Shown: positions 53,902 through 61,844 of the stretch, piece after piece
Numbering within the stretch: position 1 is the first letter of the stretch
Layout of the letters: the number at the start of each line of letters is the position of its first letter
NCBI RefSeq assembly: GCF_022701295.1
Contig: NZ_CP033204.1
Location: 4,182,501 to 4,246,500 of the forward strand
Reading direction: 5' to 3'
DNA length: 64,000 bases
From: Sphingopyxis sp. YF1
GTDB lineage: Bacteria > Pseudomonadota > Alphaproteobacteria > Sphingomonadales > Sphingomonadaceae
Notes under the pieces: model-generated
The model's database searches: none
Told to the model about the DNA's origin: nothing
Seen by the model: the letters and a program-made list of their open reading frames with translations, nothing else
Translations under genes and position numbers: made by a program

Positions 53902-54840
53902 CTAGGCCCCCGGCACCCCCAGCAGTTTTGCCTGCGCGCGCAGCCGCGGTGCGGCGCCCGGATTTGCCGCGATGCCGTCCTTCAGCGCCTGCGCGGCCTT
54001 CGCGCTCTCGCCCAGCGTCATGCGACTGCGCATCAGCATGATCCAGCGGTCGACGTCGGCGGGGTTGGTCTTGAGCTTGGCTTCGAGCCCGCTCACCATG
54101 CCCTCGATCATCGCGTCCTGCTGGCCCTTGGGGAGCTGCGACGCGGCCTCCATGTCGGCGCGGCTCGGGCCCGGGATGCCGCGCGCGGCGACGGGCATCT
54201 CCTCGGCGGTCAGCGCGCGCGGCTGCGTCTTCGCCAGCCGGCCTGCGACCTCGATCTTGTGGATCGCGCCGACCTGTTCGATCGTTCGGCGCAGGTCAGC
54301 CTCCCATGGCGCGCCCTGCGGCGTGTCCTCAAGCAGCGCGAACCAGTCGGCGATCGCGCCCTTGTGGTCGCCCGCAACATCCTTCTTCACCGCGAGGAAA
54401 TAGCGCGCGCGCGGATCGCGGGGGTCGAGCGCGATCGCCTTGTCGAACGCCGCAACCGCCGCGGCGGGCATCGGATCGCGTTCGCTCGCCATCACCCGCG
54501 CCTCGCCGAGCGCCGACCACAGGCCCGCCGATCCCGACGACAGCGCGGTCGCCTTTTCATAGGCGGCGACGGCTCCGGCGAATTCGCCGAGGTCGAATCG
54601 CGCCGCGCCGAGCTGCATCCAGGCGTCGGCGCTGTTCGGTTCGGCCTTCGTCCGCGCCTCGAGCGCGGCGAGCTGGCCCGACGGGACCAGCGTCGATTCC
54701 GCGACCGGATCGCCGCCGCCGACGCCGGAATCGCGCCACACCGTATAGCCGATCGCGCCCGCCAGCAGGACGAAGGCGGCGATCAATATCGCGCCGTTGG
54801 TCCGCGTCAGTCCTCCGGCCATCTTCTTGCTCTCGCTCAT
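53902..54840 (-). CDS. TPR protein, CcmI/CycH-like
   Basis: This 312-residue protein has one N-terminal membrane anchor (NGAILIAAFVLLAGAIGYTVWRD, about 15-37) and periplasmic TPR repeats (SADAWMQLGAARFDLGEFAGAVAAYEKATAL, GLWSALGEARVM, AAFDKAIALDPRDPRARYFLAV) plus a C-terminal helical part (DRWIMLMRSRMTLGESAKAAQALKDG). This resembles the periplasmic half of CcmI/CycH, which presents apocytochrome c for haem ligation. The multihaem cytochrome genes nearby make this attractive, but the other ccm genes are not here. The start at 54840 follows GAGGGG. It is divergent from gdhA. Confidence 0.82.
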   Translation of the reverse strand: MSESKKMAGGLTRTNGAILIAAFVLLAGAIGYTVWRDSGVGGGDPVAESTLVPSGQLAALEARTKAEPNSADAWMQLGAARFDLGEFAGAVAAYEKATALSSGSAGLWSALGEARVMASERDPMPAAAVAAFDKAIALDPRDPRARYFLAVKKDVAGDHKGAIADWFALLEDTPQGAPWEADLRRTIEQVGAIHKIEVAGRLAKTQPRALTAEEMPVAARGIPGPSRADMEAASQLPKGQQDAMIEGMVSGLEAKLKTNPADVDRWIMLMRSRMTLGESAKAAQALKDGIAANPGAAPRLRAQAKLLGVPGA

Positions 54841-55000
54841 TTTTGCCCCTCTTGTGCGCGCGCGAAAAAATCGGCCGGGCACGCGCTCGCTTCTTGCCTT
54901 TGCCGAACGATGGTGTAGCCTTTGAAGGGCGAGGTCGGTCAATGACAAAATCGCGGAAAGGGGTCGCACCGAATTTTCCCGGCCAACAGGGGAGGGGTGC

Positions 55001-56356
55001 ATGGCAGTTTCGGATCACGTCGATTTCAAGACGTTCATGGAGGGTGTGTCGAAGCGCAACCCGGGCCAGCCTGAGTTCGTCCAGGCGGTGCAGGAAGTCG
55101 CCGAAGACATCTTCGATTTCATCGCCGACAAGGAAGAATATCACGCGCAGCAGATCCTGCGGCGCATCGCCGAACCCGACCGTGTCGTGTCCTTCCGCGT
55201 CTGCTGGGAGGACGACAACGGCAATATCCGCGTCCAGCGCGGGTGGCGCGTCCAGAACAACAATGCGATCGGCCCGTACAAGGGGGGCATCCGTTTCCAC
55301 CCCTCGGTGACCGAGAGCGTGCTCAAGTTCCTCGCGTTCGAACAGACGTTCAAGAATGCGCTCACCGGGCTCCCGATGGGCGGCGGCAAGGGCGGGTCGA
55401 ACTTCAACCCCAAGGGCAAGAGCGTGCGCGAGATCATGCGCTTCTGCCAGAGCTTCATGACCGAACTCTATCGCCACATCGGCGCCGACATCGACGTGCC
55501 GGCGGGCGACATCGGCGTCGGCGGGCGCGAGATCGGCTATATGTTCGGCCAGTACAAGCGCATCACCAACGAATTTACCGGGGTGCTCACCGGCAAGGGG
55601 CTCGAATGGGGCGGCTCGCTGATCCGCACCGAGGCGACGGGGTATGGCGCGGTCTATTTCCTCGCCAACATGCTCGCGGCGAAGGGGCAGGATCTTGTCG
55701 GCAAGAGCGCGGTGATCTCGGGCTCGGGCAATGTCGCGACCCACGCGGCGGAAAAGATCGTCCAATTGGGCGGCAAGGTGCTGACTTTGTCCGATTCGGG
55801 CGGTTTCATCCACGATCCCGACGGCATCACCCAGGAAAAGATCGACTGGGTGAAGGCGCACAAGACGCACCGACGCGGGCGCATCGAGGACTATGTGTCC
55901 GAGTTCAAAAGCGCGAGCTTTACCGCGGGCAAGACGCCATGGGGGGTGAAGTGCGACGTCGCGCTGCCCTGCGCGACGCAGAACGAACTGCTCGGCGACG
56001 ACGCCCGCGAACTGATCGCCAATGGCTGCATCGCTGTAAGCGAAGGCGCCAACATGCCCACCAACCTCGACGGTGTGCACGCGTTCAAACATGCGAAGAT
56101 CATGTTCGCGCCCGGCAAGGCGGCGAACGCCGGCGGGGTTGCGGTGTCGGGGCTCGAAATGAGCCAGAACAGCGGACGGCGCAGCTGGAGCGAAGGCGAG
56201 TTGCAACAGATGCTGAAAGACATCATGGACGGCATTCATTCCAGCTGCCTGACCTATGGCGATCAGGGCGACGGCTATATCGACTATGTGAAAGGCGCCA
56301 ACATCGCGGGCTTCAAAAAAGTCGCCGACGCGATGCTGGCATTCGGGGTGGTTTAA
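55001..56356 (+). CDS. gdhA: NADP-type glutamate dehydrogenase
   Basis: This 451-residue cytoplasmic enzyme interconverts glutamate with 2-oxoglutarate and ammonia. It has the dimerisation/substrate domain (GPYKGGIRFHPSVTESVLKFLAFEQTFKNALTGLPMGGGKGGSNFNPKGKS, with the catalytic Lys residues) and the nucleotide domain (VISGSGNVATHAAEKI, SDSGGFIHDPDG). Length and the S-D after beta-2 fit the hexameric NADP-dependent form. It lies 45 bp before the cytochrome unit on the same strand, so read-through is possible although the functions differ. Confidence 0.95.
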   Translation: MAVSDHVDFKTFMEGVSKRNPGQPEFVQAVQEVAEDIFDFIADKEEYHAQQILRRIAEPDRVVSFRVCWEDDNGNIRVQRGWRVQNNNAIGPYKGGIRFHPSVTESVLKFLAFEQTFKNALTGLPMGGGKGGSNFNPKGKSVREIMRFCQSFMTELYRHIGADIDVPAGDIGVGGREIGYMFGQYKRITNEFTGVLTGKGLEWGGSLIRTEATGYGAVYFLANMLAAKGQDLVGKSAVISGSGNVATHAAEKIVQLGGKVLTLSDSGGFIHDPDGITQEKIDWVKAHKTHRRGRIEDYVSEFKSASFTAGKTPWGVKCDVALPCATQNELLGDDARELIANGCIAVSEGANMPTNLDGVHAFKHAKIMFAPGKAANAGGVAVSGLEMSQNSGRRSWSEGELQQMLKDIMDGIHSSCLTYGDQGDGYIDYVKGANIAGFKKVADAMLAFGVV

Positions 56357-56401
56357 GCGGCCCAAGGCGCAAAAGCGCAGGCCGGAAAAAGGGGACTGGG
56401 C

Positions 56402-57838
56402 ATGACGACCGACGCGGTTTCAGGACGCGGCGATCGACCTTGGGCGGCGTTTGCCGCGCTCGTGCTGATGCTGGCGGCGCTTGCCGCCGCGGCGCTCGTT
56501 GCCGCCCCGCCCGCGCGCTCGCAGGGCGAGGGGGGGGCGCGCTTCACCGGCGTCGCCTCCTGTGCTGGATCGACCTGCCACGGCCGGATGGAAGGTGACG
56601 GCACGGTCGTGCGGCAGGACGAACTGATGAAATGGCAGGAACCGTCGACCCCCGGCGGTGCGCACAGCCGCGCGCAGGCCGTGCTGGGCAATGCGCGCAG
56701 CGCCTTCATCGCGCGCAACCTCGGCATCGGCGACCCGACGAGCGCGAAGCAATGCGTCGGATGCCACACCAGCGCTGCCGCGGGCGCACCCGCGTCGATG
56801 TGGGGCGACGGGGTCGGCTGCGAATCGTGCCACGGTCCGGCGGGCGGCTGGCTCGCGAGTCATTATGCCGGGGTAGGGACCAATGCCGATCCCGACGCCG
56901 AAATGCGGGGCAAGCATCTCGCCAACCTGTCGGCGGGGCTCCGCAAGCTCGAAGACCCGGTCGTGCGCGCCGGGGTGTGCGTCGATTGCCATTTCGGTGC
57001 CGCGGGCGAGGGACAGTTCGTCACCCACCGGATCATGGCTGCGGGTCATCCGCGCATTTCGTTCGAGCTCGACCTCTTCTCGTCGCTTCAGGCGCACCAC
57101 CAGGAGGATGAGGATTATGGCTGGCGCAAATTCGGTTCGGGACAGGCGCGCACCGACCATGTCCAGATGTGGGCGGTCGGCCAGGCTGCGGCGCTCGAAC
57201 GCAGCCTGTCGCTCTTCCAGTCGAAGCGCGGCACCGAAGGCGTGTTTCCCGAATTCTATTTTCTCGACTGTCACAGCTGCCACCGCCGTATCTTCGACCA
57301 GGCGAAGCCGGTGAAGACGAGCATGGACAATCCCGGACGCGACATTCCCGAAGGCATGCCGCCCTATAATGACGAAAATCTGATCATGCTGGCGGCGGCG
57401 GCGCGGATCGCGGCGCCCGGACTTGCCGACCAGCTTGCCGCGCGTACTGCCGCCTTTCACCGTGCGATGGCGGTCGACCGGACGAGTGCGGTGCAGGCCG
57501 CCGGCCAGCTTGCGCAGACGGTGACCGCGCTCAAGGGCGCCTTCGCCGCGCGCAGTTTTTCGGGCACTGACGCCTTCGCGCTCGTCGACGCGGTCTCGGC
57601 CAAGGCGATCAGCGACCGTTTCACCGATTATTCGGGGTCGCAGCAGGCGGTGATGGGGGTCGATACGCTGCTCAATTCGATGGTTTCGTCGGGACGTGTC
57701 ACCGTCGGCGCCGCCGCCGGAATCCGCGCTGATATCGACCGCGCCTACGCCGCAGTGAAGGATCCCAACGCATACAAACCCGCCGATTTCCAGGCCTCGC
57801 TGGGCAGCGCGGTGCGCGCGATCCGGGCGCTGCGCTGA
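56402..57838 (+). CDS. Exported pentahaem cytochrome c
   Basis: This 478-residue protein has a signal peptide (hydrophobic 14-38, likely cut near ARS-QGEGG) and five haem motifs: C54-AGST-CH60 (CX4CH, atypical), CVGCH 118-122, CESCH 140-144, CVDCH 193-197 and CHSCH 290-294. Distal His residues occur in GGAHSR, LASHYAG, THRIMAAGHPR and AHHQEDEDYG. The first motifs resemble the c554-type cytochrome fold. The haem-free C-terminal third is helical. It is the first gene of a four-gene unit with spacings of 7, 3 and 0 bases, and probably carries electrons through the periplasm. Confidence 0.9.
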   Translation: MTTDAVSGRGDRPWAAFAALVLMLAALAAAALVAAPPARSQGEGGARFTGVASCAGSTCHGRMEGDGTVVRQDELMKWQEPSTPGGAHSRAQAVLGNARSAFIARNLGIGDPTSAKQCVGCHTSAAAGAPASMWGDGVGCESCHGPAGGWLASHYAGVGTNADPDAEMRGKHLANLSAGLRKLEDPVVRAGVCVDCHFGAAGEGQFVTHRIMAAGHPRISFELDLFSSLQAHHQEDEDYGWRKFGSGQARTDHVQMWAVGQAAALERSLSLFQSKRGTEGVFPEFYFLDCHSCHRRIFDQAKPVKTSMDNPGRDIPEGMPPYNDENLIMLAAAARIAAPGLADQLAARTAAFHRAMAVDRTSAVQAAGQLAQTVTALKGAFAARSFSGTDAFALVDAVSAKAISDRFTDYSGSQQAVMGVDTLLNSMVSSGRVTVGAAAGIRADIDRAYAAVKDPNAYKPADFQASLGSAVRAIRALR

Positions 57839-57845
57839 GAGTGAT

Positions 57846-59861
57846 ATGACAAAAGCAAGCCGCCTCTTCCGATCGTCCGCTTTCGCCGCCATGGCGGCGC
57901 TGCTCCTGTCGTCATGCGGCGGCGGGGGTGGTGGGGGCGGCACGCCCACCCCCGCCCCGACGCCGACCCCGACGCCGACTCCCACCGGCGGGCTCTTCAC
58001 GCCGCCCGCCGCCGAATCGCTGAGCGCCGCCGACGTGCAGCAGGTGATCGCGCAGGCGGTCGGCGAAGCGCGTGCGCGCAACCGGCCGTCGATCGTCGCG
58101 GTCACCGACCGCGTCGGCAATGTGCTTGCGGTGTTCAAGATGACCGGCGCGCCCGACACGGCGGTGGTGAGCCGCAACCGCATCGGCGGACCGGCGCCGA
58201 CAGGCAGCGAAATCGGATTGCAGGGCGCGGCCATCCCCGCTGCCGCGGCGGCCATCGCAAAGGCGATCACCGGGGCCTATCTGTCGAGCGGCGGCAACGC
58301 CTTTTCGAGCCGTACCGCGAGCCAGATCGTCCAGCAGCATTTCCCCCCCGCGCCGACCACCGTCGGGCTCGAGAGCGGCCCCTTGTTCGGGGTGCAGTTC
58401 AGCCAGCTGCCCTGTTCGGACCTGTCGCGGCGCTTCGTTCCCGGCGGCGGCACGGGCGCGCTGATCGGGCCGAAGCGCTCGCCGCTCGGGCTCGCCGCCG
58501 ACGCGGGGGGCTTCCCGCTTTACAAGAATGGCGTCGTCGTCGGCGGCGTCGGCGTGATGGGGGACGGCGATTACGGCTTCGACCCCAATATCCTCGACAC
58601 CGACGCCGATGACGAGGAAGCGATCGCCTTTGCCGGCACGCAGAATTTCGCCGCACCCGAGGCGATCCGTGCCGAGCGGATCACCGTCGACGGCACCGCG
58701 CTGCGCTTCAGCGATGCGACGGCGGCGAACCTTGCGCCGCTTCAGACCAGCTTCGGTGCGATCAACGGCGTGCAGGGAGCGCTGATTGCAGTCACCGGCT
58801 ACACCGACGGCACGCTGCGCGCCGGCACCGTCTATGGCAGCGAGGCGTCGGGCATCCGTGCGAGCACCGCAGCCGAATTCTCGAACCGCGACGCCTTTGT
58901 CCTCACCGACGGCAGCGGCAATCCGCGCTACCCGATCCGCGCGGGCACCGATGGCGCGTCGGTCGCGCAGCCGCTCACCGCGGCCGAGGTGCGCGCCGTG
59001 CTGGAGGAAGCCTTCTCCGTCCTCTCCCGTGCACGCGCGCAGATCCGTCGCCCGCTCGACAGCCGGATGCAGGCGACGATCAGTCTCGTCGACACGCGCG
59101 GCGAGATATTGGGCATCGTCCGCTCGCCCGACGGCCCGATTTTCGGCACCGACGTCAGCCTGCAAAAGGCGCGCACCGCGGCTTTCTTCTCGGGCAGCCA
59201 CGCGGCGCCCGAACTGCTCGCGACCCCGGTGTTGCCGGGCGTGACCAACGTTCCGGCCTATGTCCAGCGCACGCGGACCTTCCTCGGCGATCCCGCAGCG
59301 CTCACCGGCACGATCGCCTTTGCCGACCGCTCCGGGGGCAATCTGTCGCGTCCCTATTTCCCCGACGGCGAGGTCGGGCGGCCGCCGGGGCCGCTGTCGG
59401 TCGAGCAGTCGGCGCAGTTCAGTCCCTTCGCGGTCGGGCTGCAGGTCGATCTGGTCGCACCGAATATCGTCCAGCACCTCAATTTCGTCGTCAGCGGCGG
59501 GGCGAGCCCCGACACGCCGCAGCAATGCACACAGGTCCCCGACGTCACGCCGGGGCACAAGCGCCTCGCCAACGGGATCCAGATTTTCCCGGGTTCGGTC
59601 CCGATCTATCGCGGCGGCACGCTGGTCGGGGCGATCGGTGTGTCGGGCGACGGCATCGATCAGGATGACATGGTGAGCTTCCTCGGGCTCCACAACGGCG
59701 GCGCGCGCGCCGGCGGTATCGGTAATGCCGCGCCCGCGATCCGTGCCGACCGCGTCGTGGTCAACCTCGCGGGTGGTGCCACCGCGCGGCTGCGCTATGT
59801 GTCCTGCCCCTTCGCGCCCTTCCTCGATACGGCGCAGCAAAATGTCTGCGACGGATTGTAA
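57846..59861 (+). CDS. Lipoprotein with two GlcG/HbpS-like domains
   Basis: This 671-residue protein starts with a lipoprotein signal peptide (AFAAMAALLLSSC, Cys24) followed by a Gly run and a Thr-Pro linker. It contains two GlcG/HbpS (DUF336) folds: one around 60-260 (AVTDRVGNVLAVFKMTGAPDTAVV, GGFPLYKNGVVVGGVGVMGDGDYG) and one around 390-650 (SLVDTRGEILGIVRSPDG, GSVPIYRGGTLVGAIGVSGDGIDQDDM). Each fold is split by a long insert. HbpS proteins bind haem and iron. Here it may serve as a cell-surface haem-binding partner of the adjacent cytochromes (inferred). Confidence 0.85.
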   Translation: MTKASRLFRSSAFAAMAALLLSSCGGGGGGGGTPTPAPTPTPTPTPTGGLFTPPAAESLSAADVQQVIAQAVGEARARNRPSIVAVTDRVGNVLAVFKMTGAPDTAVVSRNRIGGPAPTGSEIGLQGAAIPAAAAAIAKAITGAYLSSGGNAFSSRTASQIVQQHFPPAPTTVGLESGPLFGVQFSQLPCSDLSRRFVPGGGTGALIGPKRSPLGLAADAGGFPLYKNGVVVGGVGVMGDGDYGFDPNILDTDADDEEAIAFAGTQNFAAPEAIRAERITVDGTALRFSDATAANLAPLQTSFGAINGVQGALIAVTGYTDGTLRAGTVYGSEASGIRASTAAEFSNRDAFVLTDGSGNPRYPIRAGTDGASVAQPLTAAEVRAVLEEAFSVLSRARAQIRRPLDSRMQATISLVDTRGEILGIVRSPDGPIFGTDVSLQKARTAAFFSGSHAAPELLATPVLPGVTNVPAYVQRTRTFLGDPAALTGTIAFADRSGGNLSRPYFPDGEVGRPPGPLSVEQSAQFSPFAVGLQVDLVAPNIVQHLNFVVSGGASPDTPQQCTQVPDVTPGHKRLANGIQIFPGSVPIYRGGTLVGAIGVSGDGIDQDDMVSFLGLHNGGARAGGIGNAAPAIRADRVVVNLAGGATARLRYVSCPFAPFLDTAQQNVCDGL

Positions 59862-59864
59862 GCG

Positions 59865-61844
59865 ATGAGCCTTGCGGGGAGCAGCCTTTGGCCGATCATC
59901 GCCAGCCTGGCGGCGCAGGGCGCACCGGGTGATGCGGCTGCGCCCGATGTCGTCGATCCGCCCGCCGCGACGCCCGAAACGCCCGCGACCGACCCGTCGA
60001 TCGACGACCTCACGCCGCCCCCGCCGCCGGTCGACTGGCGCGAGATGGTGAGCGACGACCTGATCACCCAGATCATCGACGGCCGCCGCCGTCCCGGTTA
60101 TCGGCCCGATCTTCCCGACCGGCTGACGCAGGACAATGCCGGTGCGCTGCGGCCGCCGCCGCCGGAGGCCTTTCCGGGGATCCAGGACCAGCTTCCGGTT
60201 CCCGATCGCTGGCGCCTGATCGAAAGCCTGGGGGTGGTCAAGGAGCGCTGGTTCGACCCCTATCACCAGAATACCTACAAGGGCGACCGCGCGCTCTGCA
60301 TCGCGACCGAGGAGGAGCAGGAGCGTCGTGCGCGGCTCGGCGAGGCGCGCTGCAAGACGCCCAAATTCCTGGGGCTCAAGGGCGACGACTGGTTCTTCGT
60401 GGCCAATGCGGTGTCGGATACGGTGTTCGAACCGCGCACTTTTCCGATTCCGGTCGGTGTCCAGACGACTTCGCGCCCGGGCAGCCTCGACGTGTTCGGC
60501 AAGAACCGCAGTTTCGTTGCGGCGCAGACCTTCATCGCGGGTTTCGCGCTGATCAAGGGATCGACCGCGTTCAAGCCGCCCGACGTCGAATATCGCCTGA
60601 CCCTTGCGTATCAGGCCAACTATGTCGATGTGCCCGAACGACGCGTGCTCGACGTGCGTCCGTCAAAGGCGAGCCATCGCTACGACAGCTTCCTCGGCGT
60701 GCAGGAACTGTTCGTCGACAAGCATCTCGGCAACACGTCGGATCGTTACGACTTTTATTCGGTGCGCGTCGGTATCCAGCCGTTCCAGAGCGATTTCCGC
60801 GGTTTCCTGTTCAACGACAGCCAACTCGGCATTCGCCTGTTCGGCAACCGCGACAACAATCGCTTTCAATATAATCTCGCGGCTTTCTGGCGGCTCGAAA
60901 AGGACACCAACAGCGGCCTCAACGATATCACCCAGACTCCGCGCAGCGACTTCATCTTCACCGGCAATCTCTATCGCCAGGATTTCCCGGTCGTCGGGCT
61001 GACCAGTCAGGTCAGCGTGACGTATAATATGAATCGCGAAAAGGACGATGTGCAGATCGATCACAACGGCTTCCCGGTGCGACCGGCGCTGCTCGGCGAC
61101 CTGCGCGGGCGCGCCTATGACGTCGTCTACCTCGGGTACAGCGCCGACGGGCGCATTGGGCGGATCAACCTGACCGCCAGCCTCTACGCGGCACTGGGCG
61201 AGGACCGGAACAGCTTCTTCACCAGCAAGCCTGCCGAGATTCGCGCGGGCTTCGGGGCGGTCGAACTCAGCTACGACCACGACTGGATGCGCTTCCGTCT
61301 CTCGGGGCTCTACGCGACCGGCGACGGCGACCCCTATAACAACACCGAGGGGGGCTTCGACGCGATCTTCGAAAACCCGATCTTCGGCGGCGCCGACACG
61401 AGTTACTGGATTCGCCAGACGATTCCCTTTGCGGGCGGCGGGCGCGTGATCTCGATCAACGGGCGCAACGGCATATTGAATTCGCTGCGCTCGTCGAAGG
61501 AAGAAGGGCAGTCGAATTTCAACAACCCCGGCACGATCTTCCTCGGGGCCGGCGCCGATTTCGACCTCTCGCCGCAGTTCCGCATCAGCACCAACCTCAA
61601 CCATCTCTGGTTCGAGAACACCAGTTCGCTGCAGGCGCTGCGCATGGAGGGTTCGATCCCCACGGACATCGGCTGGGACCTGTCGGTCGCGACGATCTGG
61701 CGGCCCAAGGCGACGCAGAATATCGTCGGGCGCCTGAGCGCCGCGGTTCTGCTGCCCGGCGAGGGGTTCAAGGATTTGTTCGAAAACAAGCAGCGCGAGG
61801 ACGCCTATGTGTCGATCCTCGCCAATCTGATTTTGAGTTTCTAG
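59865..61844 (+). CDS. Outer-membrane beta-barrel protein of cytochrome cluster
   Basis: This 659-residue protein has alternating amphipathic strands with aromatic girdles through residues about 180-659 (RYDFYSVRVGIQPFQSDFRGFLFNDSQLGIRLFG, MRFRLSGLYATGDGDPYNN, QFRISTNLNHLWFEN) and ends in ILSF, as barrel proteins do. The N-terminal 70 residues are Pro/Ala/Asp rich and the signal peptide is weak, lacking a basic n-region; no better start exists because a stop lies 3 bases upstream. Set between multihaem cytochromes, it may form the pore of an outer-membrane electron conduit. Confidence 0.8.
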   Translation: MSLAGSSLWPIIASLAAQGAPGDAAAPDVVDPPAATPETPATDPSIDDLTPPPPPVDWREMVSDDLITQIIDGRRRPGYRPDLPDRLTQDNAGALRPPPPEAFPGIQDQLPVPDRWRLIESLGVVKERWFDPYHQNTYKGDRALCIATEEEQERRARLGEARCKTPKFLGLKGDDWFFVANAVSDTVFEPRTFPIPVGVQTTSRPGSLDVFGKNRSFVAAQTFIAGFALIKGSTAFKPPDVEYRLTLAYQANYVDVPERRVLDVRPSKASHRYDSFLGVQELFVDKHLGNTSDRYDFYSVRVGIQPFQSDFRGFLFNDSQLGIRLFGNRDNNRFQYNLAAFWRLEKDTNSGLNDITQTPRSDFIFTGNLYRQDFPVVGLTSQVSVTYNMNREKDDVQIDHNGFPVRPALLGDLRGRAYDVVYLGYSADGRIGRINLTASLYAALGEDRNSFFTSKPAEIRAGFGAVELSYDHDWMRFRLSGLYATGDGDPYNNTEGGFDAIFENPIFGGADTSYWIRQTIPFAGGGRVISINGRNGILNSLRSSKEEGQSNFNNPGTIFLGAGADFDLSPQFRISTNLNHLWFENTSSLQALRMEGSIPTDIGWDLSVATIWRPKATQNIVGRLSAAVLLPGEGFKDLFENKQREDAYVSILANLILSF

